Positions 1 to 8,546 of a stretch of 49,498 nucleotides of DNA are shown here, in pieces; within the stretch, counting starts at the first letter, position 1; each line of letters begins with the position of its first letter. A program made the translations under genes and the position numbers. The stretch spans positions 1-49,498 of the forward strand of contig JAATFM010000112.1 in the NCBI GenBank assembly GCA_015655195.1. The letters are read 5' to 3'. The stretch is from Terriglobales bacterium. GTDB lineage: Bacteria; Acidobacteriota; Terriglobia; Terriglobales; Acidobacteriaceae. The notes beneath the pieces were generated by a model that worked only from the letters and a program-made list of their open reading frames with translations, did not search any database and was not told where the DNA came from.

Positions 1-76
1 CAATACAACTAAATAATAATAAACAACTTAACATCTGCAATCAGACAAAATTCATTACTAAAGTCCAGCATCCCTC
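1..76. repeat. AT-rich dispersed repeat, copy 1
   Basis: This AT-rich stretch aligns without gaps to 16425-16500. By my hand count, 54 of the first 70 positions match, and the match ends in an identical block, AAAGTCCAGCA. Both copies are non-coding and contrast with the GC-rich surroundings. The left end may continue beyond the window. Its function is unknown; it could be a remnant of a mobile or regulatory element. Confidence 0.6.
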
Positions 77-95
77 AGCCGCAATAATGACGCCA

Positions 96-138
96 GAAAG
101 CAAAGCGCCCCGGCTGCGGTCCGGGGCGCTTTGCTTTC
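96..138. terminator. Strong hairpin, probable terminator of the OmpA-like gene
   Basis: A perfect 18-bp inverted repeat (96-113 with 121-138) surrounds a 7-nt loop. It is GC-rich in the core (GCGCCCCGG) with A/T-rich ends (GAAAGCAAA / TTTGCTTTC), so either strand yields a stable stem with a weak T-rich tail. It lies downstream of the minus-strand OmpA-like gene that stops at 221 and would terminate it. It may also serve a gene left of the window. Confidence 0.7.
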
Positions 139-165
139 TCCCTGCATGTAATGTATGGGTCTAAT

Positions 166-197
166 TTATGTATATATAACTTTTATGTATATATAAC
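166..197. repeat. Two 15-bp AT-rich direct repeats
   Basis: TTATGTATATATAAC occurs at 166-180 and again at 183-197, separated by 2 nt. The pair sits between the hairpin at 96-138 and the end of the OmpA-like gene. It could be a protein-binding site, a duplication scar or part of the AT-rich island at the window start. Nothing in the sequence decides between these. Confidence 0.6.
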
Positions 198-220
198 TCG
201 GAGGATTCAGCTCTTTCGCA

Positions 221-946
221 TTACCGCGATCCGCTTGGAGCCGGCGCGGACTGCGTGTTGTCGCCGCCGCCCATGTTGGTAAGCAGGCGAATCTCCACGC
301 GGCGGTTCTTGTGGCGGCCTTCAGCGGTCGAGTTCGAGGCCACTTCCTTGTCCTTGCCAATGCCGATCAGGTAAAACTTGTGCGCCGGCACGTTGTACTT
401 CGCCGCCAGATACTGCACCACTGCATCGGCGCGGCGGTTGCTGAGTTCGTAGTTGTACTGCTCGGAGCCAACCGAATCCGTGCCGCCGGTAACTTCCAAA
501 ATGTAGCTCTTCGCCGAGCCAAGCTGCGCGGCAAAGCTGTCAAGCTGTTCCTTGTCGTCCTTGGTCAGCACAGCCTTGTCGAAGCCGAAGTTCACAGTGG
601 CATCGGCGACAGAATGGTAGTTATCGAGACCCGCTACGACAGAGTCAAGCGTATCGGCGCGATGCACTGCATCGTTGGCCGCGGTTTCCGCCTGGCCGGC
701 AGACTGCTGTGCGGTCTGCGCGTTCTGGCTGGCAGTGTTGGCGGAGTTCTGCGCGTTCTGAACACCGGCGGTGGCGCGGGAATCCACGTCGTGAATGTCG
801 CGATTATTCTGGGCTGTGCGGTCTTCCAGGTTATTGGTCTTGTCCACCAGAGGCGCCGTCTGCGTGCGAACGTAGTTCTTGGTGGCGCATCCTGTGAGGG
901 CAAACAAAGTAAGCGCCGAGGCGCATATTCCGAGGCAAAGTTTCAT
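221..946 (-). CDS. OmpA-family peptidoglycan-binding lipoprotein
   Basis: A 241-residue outer-membrane lipoprotein. An N-terminal lipoprotein signal ends in the lipobox LTGC with C20 as the lipidated residue. Residues about 35-105 are Ala/Gln/Asn-rich and heptad-like, suggesting an Lpp-type coiled coil or spacer. Residues about 112-225 form an OmpA-like domain, recognised by TDSVG, NYELSNRRADAVVQYL and the terminal HKNRRVEIRL. In the family this domain binds meso-diaminopimelate of peptidoglycan, with the D of TDSVG and the R of NRRA as expected ligands. The start at 946 was chosen because GGGAGGG precedes it and the signal peptide begins there; an upstream in-frame start would add 31 residues that spoil the signal. 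The gene is transcribed away from uvrC and probably ends at the hairpin 96-138. It likely tethers the outer membrane to the wall, like Pal, although no tol genes are nearby. Confidence 0.9.
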   Translation of the reverse strand: MKLCLGICASALTLFALTGCATKNYVRTQTAPLVDKTNNLEDRTAQNNRDIHDVDSRATAGVQNAQNSANTASQNAQTAQQSAGQAETAANDAVHRADTLDSVVAGLDNYHSVADATVNFGFDKAVLTKDDKEQLDSFAAQLGSAKSYILEVTGGTDSVGSEQYNYELSNRRADAVVQYLAAKYNVPAHKFYLIGIGKDKEVASNSTAEGRHKNRRVEIRLLTNMGGGDNTQSAPAPSGSR

Positions 947-1244
947 CTTCAATTCCCTCCCACCGCTGGAAACAAATAAGCAGTGTGTATGTTTGCCGTA
1001 TATAGAGCATCTGCCATGCCAAACTGTCGATTTTCGCAAATCCCTTCAAAATCAATCCGTTACGAAGAATACGGCACCGCTTACAAGCTTCGGGATCGTG
1101 TAAATTTTTCCCGGTGTGTAACTTTTTGACAGGGTTGGTTGGCAAGTCTGGTTGACAGGGCCGGGCAAGGAACGAGCCTCGCCCGGAAACAAAGAGCGAG
1201 AGCCGGTAATCTAAATAGAGGCACACGAACCAGCCGCGCTCTAT
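947..1244. promoter_or_regulatory. Divergent intergenic region of the OmpA-like gene and uvrC
   Basis: This 298-bp gap separates the divergent OmpA-like gene and uvrC. It holds two copies of TTGACAGGG (1126-1134 and 1152-1160, 26 bp apart), each containing a consensus -35 hexamer for the plus strand, but I see no well-placed -10 for either. TAATCT at 1206-1211 could be a -10 for uvrC. No Shine-Dalgarno is obvious before the uvrC ATG. No RNA gene or coding region is apparent. Confidence 0.35.
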
Positions 1245-3275
1245 ATGGACCTACACGAGAAAATCCGTACCCTGCCAACCCAGCCCGGCGTGTATCTCTA
1301 CAAAAACGCCCGCGGCGAAGTCATCTACATTGGCAAGGCGAAGAACCTGCGCTCGCGTGTGCGGTCGTATTTTCTTGACGCAGCGCAGGCCAACGCCAAG
1401 ACCGGCTCGCTGATGCGCGAAGCCGTTGACATCAGCTACATTCTGGTGGGCAACGAGAGCGAGGCGCTGGCGCTCGAAAACAACCTCATCAAGCAGCGCA
1501 AGCCGCGCTTCAATATTCTGCTGCGCGACGACAAGACCTATCCGTATGTGAAGCTGACGCTCGGTGACAGGTTTCCCAAGGTCTTTGTCACGCGGCGTCT
1601 GCGCAAGGACGGCGCGGCCTATTACGGCCCATACTTCCCCGGCAACCTCGCGTACCGCGTCGTCGAACTGATTCACCGCAGCTTTCTCATCCCAAGCTGC
1701 AAGGTGGATCTCTCGCGCTACCATCCGCGGGCGTGCCTGCAGTACTACATTCACCGCTGCCTTGGCCCCTGCGTGGAAGGGTTCACCACGCCGGAGGCTT
1801 ACCGGCAGGCCGTGCGCGATGCCGAGATGCTGCTCGAAGGCAAGGCCGCCGAGTTGGAAAAAACGCTGACCGAACGAATGATGCAGGCAGCAGAGACCGA
1901 GCAGTTCGAGAGCGCGGCGCGACTGCGCGACCAGCTTGCCACGGTGCACCAGTTGCAGGAGAAGCAGCGTATCGCGACGGCCGAGTTGGGCGACGATGCC
2001 GATGTCTTCGGCTATCACTTCGAAGGCAATGCTCTCGCCGTAAATCTCTTCCACATACGACGCGGAAAGATCGTAGACCGCCGCGAGTTCTTCTGGGAAG
2101 ATTTGCCCGAGATCATGGAAGCCCCGGCAGAAGAGGCCGAACAAGACGAAGCCGTCCTCACCGAAGAATCCCATGCCCCATCCTTCCCCACCCCAGCGAG
2201 CAAAAATCGCTCGCCGGGGACCCCGGTGCACCTTGGTTCTGGCGCAAGGGTGGGTGACCACAATACTCATCCCACCGAACCCGCTTACCCCGCAACCGAC
2301 CTGTGGACTCTGAACGAAACCGGCTTCAACCCCGGCCAGCTTTTCTCTGCCCTGCTCAAGCAGCTCTACATCGACCAGCCGTATGTGCCGCGCAGCATTC
2401 TCATCCCCGCCGACTTTCCCGACCGCGAGTTACTCGCCTCGCTGCTCAGCGAACGTGCCGGCCATCGCATCGAAGTCGCTGTGCCGCAGCGCGGTGAGAA
2501 GCGTTCGCTCGTCGATCTGGCTGGGCAGAACGCGAAGCAGTCTTACGTGCAGCGCTTCCGTGTACTGGAGCCATCGCAAAAAGCAGTCAAGGAAGCGCTG
2601 GCCGATGCCCTGATGCTGCCCGAGCTTCCCCACCGCATCGAGTGCTTCGACATCTCGCACATTCAGGGCGCGGAGACCGTAGCCTCGCTCGTCGTATGGG
2701 AAGACGGCAAGATGAACAAAAGCGAGTACCGCAAATTCAAAGTAATGACCGTCCTTGGCGTAGACGATTTCGCCTCCATGCGCGAAGTAGTCCATCGCCG
2801 TTATCGCCGCCTCAAGGAAGAAGGCAAACCCATGCCGTCCCTGGTCCTCATCGACGGCGGCTTGGGCCAACTCCGCGCCGCCGCCTCGGCGCTCGAAGAG
2901 CTTGGCCTCACAACGCAGCCGCTCGCCTCGATCGCCAAGAAGGAAGAGATCATCTACCTCTACGGCAACGAGGACGAGCCGGTAGTGCTGGATCGCCGCT
3001 CCCCCGTGCTCCATCTCATCCAACTCATCCGCGACGAGAGCCACCGCTTCGCCGTGGGCTATCACCGCCAACGCCGCGCCATGCGCGATAGAGAAAGCGA
3101 ACTGCTGACCATCCCCGGCGTAGGCCCGCAAACTCGCCAGCGCCTCATCACCCACTTCGGCAGCCTCCGCGACGTGCAGCAGGCCACCGTCGAGTCCCTC
3201 TCCTCCGTAGTCCCAAAGAAAACCGCCGAAACCATCTGGCGCCATTTCCACACGGAAGAACCGCAACCACAATAA
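1245..3275 (+). CDS. uvrC: UvrABC nucleotide excision repair nuclease subunit C
   Basis: A 676-residue UvrC that makes the two incisions beside a UvrB-bound DNA lesion. In order: a GIY-YIG nuclease domain near residues 13-95 (GVYLYKN...EVIYIGKAKNL) for the 3' cut; a Cys-containing segment (CLQYYIHRCLGPC); a UVR helical hairpin near 200-235 that contacts UvrB; an RNase H-like endonuclease domain with IECFDISHIQG, LVLIDGGLGQL and DESHRFAVGYHRQRR for the 5' cut; and a C-terminal helix-hairpin-helix pair (LLTIPGVGPQTRQRLITHFG). Between the UVR and the C-terminal nuclease, residues about 296-350 are an unusual Pro/Ala/Glu-rich linker, part of which is encoded by a palindromic element (2176-2254). 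The protein is longer than typical UvrC (about 600-620 residues, as I recall). It converges with the next gene with only 7 bp between. uvrB lies 13 kb downstream on the same strand. Confidence 0.97.
   Translation: MDLHEKIRTLPTQPGVYLYKNARGEVIYIGKAKNLRSRVRSYFLDAAQANAKTGSLMREAVDISYILVGNESEALALENNLIKQRKPRFNILLRDDKTYPYVKLTLGDRFPKVFVTRRLRKDGAAYYGPYFPGNLAYRVVELIHRSFLIPSCKVDLSRYHPRACLQYYIHRCLGPCVEGFTTPEAYRQAVRDAEMLLEGKAAELEKTLTERMMQAAETEQFESAARLRDQLATVHQLQEKQRIATAELGDDADVFGYHFEGNALAVNLFHIRRGKIVDRREFFWEDLPEIMEAPAEEAEQDEAVLTEESHAPSFPTPASKNRSPGTPVHLGSGARVGDHNTHPTEPAYPATDLWTLNETGFNPGQLFSALLKQLYIDQPYVPRSILIPADFPDRELLASLLSERAGHRIEVAVPQRGEKRSLVDLAGQNAKQSYVQRFRVLEPSQKAVKEALADALMLPELPHRIECFDISHIQGAETVASLVVWEDGKMNKSEYRKFKVMTVLGVDDFASMREVVHRRYRRLKEEGKPMPSLVLIDGGLGQLRAAASALEELGLTTQPLASIAKKEEIIYLYGNEDEPVVLDRRSPVLHLIQLIRDESHRFAVGYHRQRRAMRDRESELLTIPGVGPQTRQRLITHFGSLRDVQQATVESLSSVVPKKTAETIWRHFHTEEPQPQ
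2176..2254. repeat. Palindromic repeat element embedded in uvrC
   Basis: This segment lies within the uvrC reading frame. It holds a hairpin at 2191-2219 (CCCC, mismatch, GCGAGC, 7-nt loop, GCTCGC, mismatch, GGGG). It then holds TTCTGGCGCAAGGGTGGG at 2237-2254, identical over 18 nt to 23594-23611 in an intergenic hairpin. It begins with CCCCATCC, like the hairpin at 9387. It encodes part of the low-complexity linker of UvrC without breaking the frame. Confidence 0.65.
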
Positions 3276-3282
3276 AAGTCAC

Positions 3283-4614
3283 TTACTGATAGTGCATCTG
3301 CACACTGCTAGTTTTCTTCACCGGGCCGCTGGCAGCCATTCGCTGAATGACCTTTTCGATATAGCCATCGCCGTTGAAGGCAGTAGGCGGAATCGTGCCG
3401 ATGAAGCGGATCGTTCCCGTACCATCCACGGCAATCGCCAGCGGAAAATCCTGCGCGCCGAAGGTCTGCGCTGTCTCAGCAGGAACGACAAGCGAAGAGG
3501 TGCCCTGCAATTCTTTGAGATACGCGTCGTGCACAGCGTTGTCAGCAATCATCGAGGTATCCGCGAATACGAGGCCGTAGGCGTGGAGCGGCGTAGTCGC
3601 GTTCACCTTTGCGAACTCGGTGAGGGTTTTCATCATATGACGGCACTGCACGCACCAGTCGGGAAAAAGCACAAAAACAGTGCCCGCACCGAAAGATTGC
3701 GGAAGCAACGGTTTTGCCGTGGGAGAAATCAGCGCGCGCATAACGGTGAGATTCGGAAGCTGCTCGCCCAGCAGATGAAAACGCGTACGCACGTTTTCGA
3801 TATGTTGCCGCTCTTCTGGCGGCAGCGTTGCTGTATCCGGCAGCGCATTGTCACAACTGGCGGCGATTGCCGCTGCGGCGCTCTGATTGTTGTTGTACTG
3901 CTCGAAGAACGCAAGCCGCATCGCGGAGTCATATAGCGTTCCAATATCCATCACTGCATCGCCGTTCCCGGCTTTGAGCGGAACTCCCAGCTTGAGAGCC
4001 GCAACGATCTTTTCATGCTCGTCGCCGGCAAGCTCGAGCGCCGCCGGGTTGCCTGCCTGTTCGAGCGCATCCTTCACGTAACGCAGCGTGAAGGCAACCT
4101 CGGCGTCGTAAGGCAGCCATTGCAGCATTTCGAGCGTCGTCTGCGCGGCTGGCTCTGTGGCGTTCTGGTGCATAAGCGCATTGATGCTGATGGCATACGC
4201 CTGCGCGCGATGCGGCTCACCCCGGCTGCCAATATACCGCACGGCTGCGGCGTTGGCGTCGTTCCAGTCCTGCCCGAAGGCGCAGAGATGCGCCAGATCG
4301 TAGAGCGCGTCGCCGGAAAAATCATCCGGCTTCATTTTCGCGCAGGCTACATTGGCCTTGTGCATTCCAACGGCGAGAGCGGCCACTTCCGGGTCCGACC
4401 AGTTATCGAGCGAGGCGCGCACCACTTCGAGCGGGTGCATAGCCTGCTTATAAATCTCACCGGGAGCAGGCACTACCGGCTGTGATGGAGTTTGCGATCC
4501 AGAGGCCGATGCGGGCGGCGTCGGGCTTTCCGGCGGAGTCGCCTGCCCATGTGCGCCACACGCGCACACAGCACACAGAACCACAATCAACGTTCTCCAC
4601 GCTCTTTGAGACAT
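3283..4614 (-). CDS. Exported thioredoxin-fold protein
   Basis: A 443-residue protein with an N-terminal signal peptide (hydrophobic run, cleavage near ACGAHGQA) and a Pro/Ser/Thr-rich spacer. A helical region of about 250 residues, rich in Ala and resembling TPR-like repeats, follows. The C-terminal domain is thioredoxin-like: VFVLFPDWCVQCRHMM places a CxxC at C321/C324 (WCVQC), the usual redox site. It probably acts in the periplasm as a thiol oxidoreductase, but the substrate is unknown. The start at 4614 was chosen because GGGAGG lies 6 nt upstream; an in-frame ATG at 4638 has no ribosome-binding site. It is convergent with uvrC and divergent from the permease gene. A non-redox role for the helical part, such as binding a partner, is possible. 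Confidence 0.75.
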   Translation of the reverse strand: MSQRAWRTLIVVLCAVCACGAHGQATPPESPTPPASASGSQTPSQPVVPAPGEIYKQAMHPLEVVRASLDNWSDPEVAALAVGMHKANVACAKMKPDDFSGDALYDLAHLCAFGQDWNDANAAAVRYIGSRGEPHRAQAYAISINALMHQNATEPAAQTTLEMLQWLPYDAEVAFTLRYVKDALEQAGNPAALELAGDEHEKIVAALKLGVPLKAGNGDAVMDIGTLYDSAMRLAFFEQYNNNQSAAAAIAASCDNALPDTATLPPEERQHIENVRTRFHLLGEQLPNLTVMRALISPTAKPLLPQSFGAGTVFVLFPDWCVQCRHMMKTLTEFAKVNATTPLHAYGLVFADTSMIADNAVHDAYLKELQGTSSLVVPAETAQTFGAQDFPLAIAVDGTGTIRFIGTIPPTAFNGDGYIEKVIQRMAASGPVKKTSSVQMHYQ

Positions 4615-4770
4615 GCGCCTCCCACGACGAATCTGCATTCGTAAAATCTACACGTCTGGTTGATTTTTGCAATGAAACAATCCTGCACACTTCGCCCGTT
4701 CGCGCTGCCGTGCAAATTGCCACATGCGAGGTTAGACACCGCAAACGGAAGGGATGTTCCCGCTACGCTG

Positions 4771-4779
4771 TGCTACCCT
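4771..4779 (+). promoter_or_regulatory. Extended -10 element TGCTACCCT upstream of the permease gene
   Basis: TGCTACCCT ends 19 nt before the permease ATG. The same nonamer lies before the M20 peptidase (30303) and amidohydrolase (31616) genes. It has the form of an extended -10 (TGn plus TAnnnT). No Shine-Dalgarno lies between it and the ATG. Confidence 0.45.
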
Positions 4780-4798
4780 CACATCACCGACACAGCGC

Positions 4799-6205
4799 AT
4801 GAGCCAGACAGACCCCGCAACCACTCACCAATCCCCCGCCGACCTGCCGCGCGTACTGGGCGCATCGCAGGCCGCGGCCATAGTCGTCGGCACCATCATC
4901 GGCAGCGGCATCTTTCTAGTGCCGCGCGAGATGATGCAGGACCTTGGCTCCTCTTCGCTCGTATATCTTGCGTGGATCGTCGGTGGGCTGCTCTCGCTCT
5001 TTGGCGCAATGACCTACGCGGAGCTAGGCGCAATGCTGCCATACGCGGGCGGCGAATACGTCTACCTGCGCGGCGCTTACGGCGACACCACGGCCTTTCT
5101 CTATATGTGGACGTGGTTCGCCGTTGCAAAACCGGCCTCGATTGCAGCGGTTACGAGCGGCCTTGCGAGAACGCTTGGCGTCTTTCCGACATTTCATTTT
5201 CTCTCCGCGCACGTGGCTGGCACGCCGCTGCTCTGGTCGCAAGTCTTCGCCATCGGAGTCACATGGTTTATGACCGGCCTGAACTATCTCGGCATCAAGA
5301 AGGCCGGAGATTTTCAGCTTGTCTTTACAGTGCTGAAGGGCGTGCTGATCCTGATCGTTGCCGCACTGTGCTTTGCTTCGGCAACAGGCTCATGGGCAAA
5401 CTTTTCAACGGGGCTTCCGGGAGCCGCAGGCGGACTCAACGGCTTCATGTCCGCGCTGATCGCCACTCTGTGGGCCTACGACGGATGGAACGATCTCACG
5501 ATGGTTGCGGGCGAGGTTCGCCGTCCGGAGCGCAGCCTGCCAATCGCACTCATCGGCGGACTCTTCATAGTCGGCGCGCTCTTCATGGCGACGAACGCCG
5601 CAATCCAGTACATTCTGCCCGCCTCACAGATCGCTGCCAGCGAGCGGCCTGCAGTAGCGGCGCTATCGGTTGTTGCCGGCCCACGCGGCGCTGGCTTTGT
5701 AGCCGCAGCCATGGCGCTCAGCATCTTCGTAACGCTGAACGGCACCGTGATGTCCGGTGCGCGCGTACCATACGCCGCCGCGCGCGACCACCTCTTCTTC
5801 CCGCAGTTCGCGCACATTCATCCGCGCTTTCAATCGCCTTCCACGGCGCTCATCATACAGGGATTGCTTTCAACGGTCCTGCTGATCTTTCTCTCCGAGT
5901 TTCAGCAGTTCTTCGATCTCGCCGTCTTTGCCGAGTGGCTCTTTTACATGCTGACGGCCACGACCGTCTTCTACTACCGCCGCAAGCATCCTGAACTTAC
6001 GCGGCCGTATCGCGTCTGGGGCTACCCGGTGCTGCCGGCCATCTTCGTAGTCTGCGCTGCGGCAGTACTGATCTCAAGCTACACAAGCAACCTGAAAGCC
6101 TCGCTGCTCGGCTCGGCACTGATTCTCGCAGGACTGCCGGTAATGTGGCTGGTGCGAAAGCTATACGGCAAGTCGATTCCGATGGAACAGGGCCGCATCT
6201 ACTAG
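4799..6205 (+). CDS. APC-family amino acid permease
   Basis: A 468-residue inner-membrane transporter with about 12 predicted hydrophobic segments. The first helix carries the APC signature AAAIVVGTIIGSGIFLVPRE, whose unwound GSGIF is typical of the substrate site in the L-type amino acid transporter/YfnA branch. Later helices include AELGAMLPYAGGEYVYL and LWAYDGWNDLTMVAGEV, characteristic of amino-acid/polyamine antiporters and exchangers. It most likely moves neutral amino acids; specificity cannot be read from the sequence. The start at 4799 lies just before the conserved N-terminus; an in-frame ATG at 4754 would add 15 atypical residues. No clear Shine-Dalgarno is present, and a TGCTACCCT element lies upstream. 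It converges with glgA with 7 bp between. Confidence 0.9.
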   Translation: MSQTDPATTHQSPADLPRVLGASQAAAIVVGTIIGSGIFLVPREMMQDLGSSSLVYLAWIVGGLLSLFGAMTYAELGAMLPYAGGEYVYLRGAYGDTTAFLYMWTWFAVAKPASIAAVTSGLARTLGVFPTFHFLSAHVAGTPLLWSQVFAIGVTWFMTGLNYLGIKKAGDFQLVFTVLKGVLILIVAALCFASATGSWANFSTGLPGAAGGLNGFMSALIATLWAYDGWNDLTMVAGEVRRPERSLPIALIGGLFIVGALFMATNAAIQYILPASQIAASERPAVAALSVVAGPRGAGFVAAAMALSIFVTLNGTVMSGARVPYAAARDHLFFPQFAHIHPRFQSPSTALIIQGLLSTVLLIFLSEFQQFFDLAVFAEWLFYMLTATTVFYYRRKHPELTRPYRVWGYPVLPAIFVVCAAAVLISSYTSNLKASLLGSALILAGLPVMWLVRKLYGKSIPMEQGRIY

Positions 6206-6212
6206 CGACACG

Positions 6213-7670
6213 CTACCCCCGCCGCTTCACTGCTTCCGTATAGACTTCCACGTACTGCCGCGCCGGCTGCGTCCAGCTATAGTTCTTCACCATGCCATTC
6301 CGCATCAGCCGCTGCCACGACTGTTTGTTCGGGAAGATAGCCAGCGCCCGGTCGATGGCGGCGAGAAAATCCTGCGGCGCGTAGCCGTGAAATTTAAAGC
6401 CGGTGCCGGTTCTCTGCTCCGCATTCCACTCGTCGATGGTGTCGTCCAGTCCTCCGGTGGCGCGAACAACCGGCACGGTTCCATAGCGTAGCGAATACAA
6501 CTGGTTCAGGCCACCCGGCTCATAGCGGCTCGGCATGAGAAAGATGTCGGAGCCGGCTTCCACCTTGTGCGACAGCGCCTCGTCGTAGCGAACCTGCAGC
6601 GCAACGCGGCCCGGATAACGCGCAGCCCACTCGCGAAAAAAGTTTTCGTAGAAAGGCTCGCCACTGCCCAGCGCGATGACGGCAACATCGCGGCGCATCA
6701 GTTCATCGGTAATGCCGGCGAGAATGTCAAAGCCCTTCTGCGCGGCGAAGCGCGAAACAATGCCGAGCACCGGCGTAGACGGCGCAATCGATTCCAGCCC
6801 GAAGGCGTGAAGCAGATCGGTACGGCACTCCTGCTTGCCTGTCAGCACGTTTGCGGTGTAATGCGCAGCCAGGTAGCCGTCGGTAGCCGGGTCCCACTGC
6901 GTGTAGTCCACGCCGTTCAAGATGCCGTGCAAGTTGGCGGCGCGCCCGCGCAGAACGCCGTCGAGCTTCTCGCCGAACTCCGCGGTCTGAATCTCCTCGG
7001 CGTATCTGCGGCTCACCGTGGTCAGCATATCGCTGAAGACGATGCCGCCCTTGAGAAAATTAAAGGTGTCGAAGTGCTCCACCTTGTCCATCGTGAAGAG
7101 ATCCCACGGAAAGAGCAGCCGCTCGGTGGTCTGCGGCGGAAACCACCCCTGATAGCCGGCATTGTGAATGGTCAGCACTGTGCCGACGTTGCCAAGAAGC
7201 GGGTCACTGGCGTAAATGGTGCGGAGGTAGACGGGAATCAGCGAAGCCTGCCAGTCGTGAACGTGAAAGACGGCCGGCACGCCGAGCAGCTTCGTGGCCT
7301 CAAGCACAGCGCGGCAGAAGAGGCCGAATCGCTCCCAGTTGTTGGGGTATTCGCCGCCGCCGGAGCCATAGAGGCCCTGACGGTCAAAGAGATCGGGACA
7401 ATCGACAAAGTAGTATCGAACGCCGTTGCGCTTGCCACCGTCCACAATGCCGACAAAGCGGTTGTAATACTCAAATGGAATCGTGATGGAGCGGGCGGCG
7501 TACTTCCACTGTCCGGTGAGGTGAGGGCGAACAACGGCATAGAGCGGCAGGTAAACGGTGACTTCGTGGCCGAGCTTGGCGAGTTCCAGCGGCAGCGCGC
7601 CGACCACATCGGCCAGGCCGCCGGTTTTCGCAAACGGAACACACTCCGAGGCAGCAAATACAATATGCAT
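6213..7670 (-). CDS. glgA: Glycogen synthase (ADP-glucose type)
   Basis: A 485-residue GT5-family glycogen synthase, which extends alpha-1,4-glucan chains from ADP-glucose in the cytoplasm. The N-terminus holds the ADP-glucose-binding motif KTGGLADVVG at residues 15-24, and FHVHDWQ follows in the N-terminal Rossmann domain. The C-terminal Rossmann domain contains MPSRYEPGGLNQLYSLRYG, with the conserved E of the EPGG loop, and TGGLDDT. Length and motifs fit the family closely. The start at 7670 begins the canonical MHIVFAASEC sequence. A GGGGAG lies about 11 nt upstream, a longer spacing than usual. No other glg genes are in the window. It is divergent from the acetyltransferase gene, with 61 bp between the starts. 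Confidence 0.97.
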   Translation of the reverse strand: MHIVFAASECVPFAKTGGLADVVGALPLELAKLGHEVTVYLPLYAVVRPHLTGQWKYAARSITIPFEYYNRFVGIVDGGKRNGVRYYFVDCPDLFDRQGLYGSGGGEYPNNWERFGLFCRAVLEATKLLGVPAVFHVHDWQASLIPVYLRTIYASDPLLGNVGTVLTIHNAGYQGWFPPQTTERLLFPWDLFTMDKVEHFDTFNFLKGGIVFSDMLTTVSRRYAEEIQTAEFGEKLDGVLRGRAANLHGILNGVDYTQWDPATDGYLAAHYTANVLTGKQECRTDLLHAFGLESIAPSTPVLGIVSRFAAQKGFDILAGITDELMRRDVAVIALGSGEPFYENFFREWAARYPGRVALQVRYDEALSHKVEAGSDIFLMPSRYEPGGLNQLYSLRYGTVPVVRATGGLDDTIDEWNAEQRTGTGFKFHGYAPQDFLAAIDRALAIFPNKQSWQRLMRNGMVKNYSWTQPARQYVEVYTEAVKRRG

Positions 7671-7731
7671 AAGAGGCCTGTCTCCCCACTTAAACCCAGT
7701 CTATTGCACGGCAGTCACGAAAGGGACCACG

Positions 7732-8514
7732 ATGCCGGACGGCGCGCAACCGAACGAGATTTTCGATGCAGCTACTGCCGGCTTCGATGCGGAAACGAAG
7801 CCGCCCGGCAGCGCGATTCCAGATACTTCAATGCTCGATAAGCCTATATGGAATGCGCTCAGCACGCGGCATCTCGGTCTCGCTCAGGGGGACGCGCGGG
7901 CACGGCGCTACCCTCCTGAGATTGGCCCGTTGAGCGGAATCCCGGAACAGACCGAGGAGAATTATGCGGCGCTGGGAGAGCTGACTCGCTCCGGCGGCGC
8001 CGTGGCGCTGTTTTCGCTTGAAGAGTTCCGCATTCCGGCGAGCCTGACGGTGCTTCGTAGCGGGGCGCTCTACCAGATGGTGCGGCAGGTCAAAGGGCAG
8101 CTTGCTCCTGTGCAACTCGCCTCGGACGCGGCGCTTCGGCAACTCACCACCGAAGACGCACCCGCAATGGTAGAACTGGCCGAGATGACCGAGCCGGGGC
8201 CCTTCCGGCTGCGGACAATCGAGCTGGGCAATTTCTACGGCATCTTTCACGGCACACGGCTCGCCGCCATGGCGGGCAAGCGGATGCACTGGCCCGGATT
8301 CACGGAAGTCAGCGCAGTCTGCACGCATCCGGAGGCACGCGGCCGCAGCTACGCCCGAATTCTGATGTCGATTGTGATCGGCGAGATCGAGCACACCGGC
8401 GATACCGCAATGCTGCACGTCTTTACCGCCAACCCCGCCATCCGCCTCTACGAAACGCTGGGCTTTGCGATTCGCAAGGAGTTCCATCTCGCGGTCGTAC
8501 AGAGTGAAGGCTGA
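7732..8514 (+). CDS. GNAT-family N-acetyltransferase (FR47-like)
   Basis: A 260-residue cytoplasmic protein whose C-terminal half is a GNAT acetyltransferase of the FR47 type. The acetyl-CoA segment is EVSAVCTHPEARGRSYARIL (R-x-x-x-A variant of the Q/RxxGxG/A loop), followed by VFTANPAIRLYETLGF, the usual last strand and helix. The N-terminal 100 residues are less conserved and may form the half-GNAT seen in this branch. The acceptor substrate is unknown. The start at 7732 has AAAGGGA 6 nt upstream. It is followed 32 bp later by rsmA on the same strand and could be cotranscribed, although rsmA has its own putative -10. Confidence 0.85.
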   Translation: MPDGAQPNEIFDAATAGFDAETKPPGSAIPDTSMLDKPIWNALSTRHLGLAQGDARARRYPPEIGPLSGIPEQTEENYAALGELTRSGGAVALFSLEEFRIPASLTVLRSGALYQMVRQVKGQLAPVQLASDAALRQLTTEDAPAMVELAEMTEPGPFRLRTIELGNFYGIFHGTRLAAMAGKRMHWPGFTEVSAVCTHPEARGRSYARILMSIVIGEIEHTGDTAMLHVFTANPAIRLYETLGFAIRKEFHLAVVQSEG

Positions 8515-8546
8515 GGCCGCTCGACTACCATCGACTTTTGCCCCGT

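Noticed and set aside
1251..2270. A long reading frame on the strand opposite uvrC
   Set aside because: It is the GC-rich shadow of uvrC, whose motifs are clear on the plus strand; many other long antisense frames in this window are the same.
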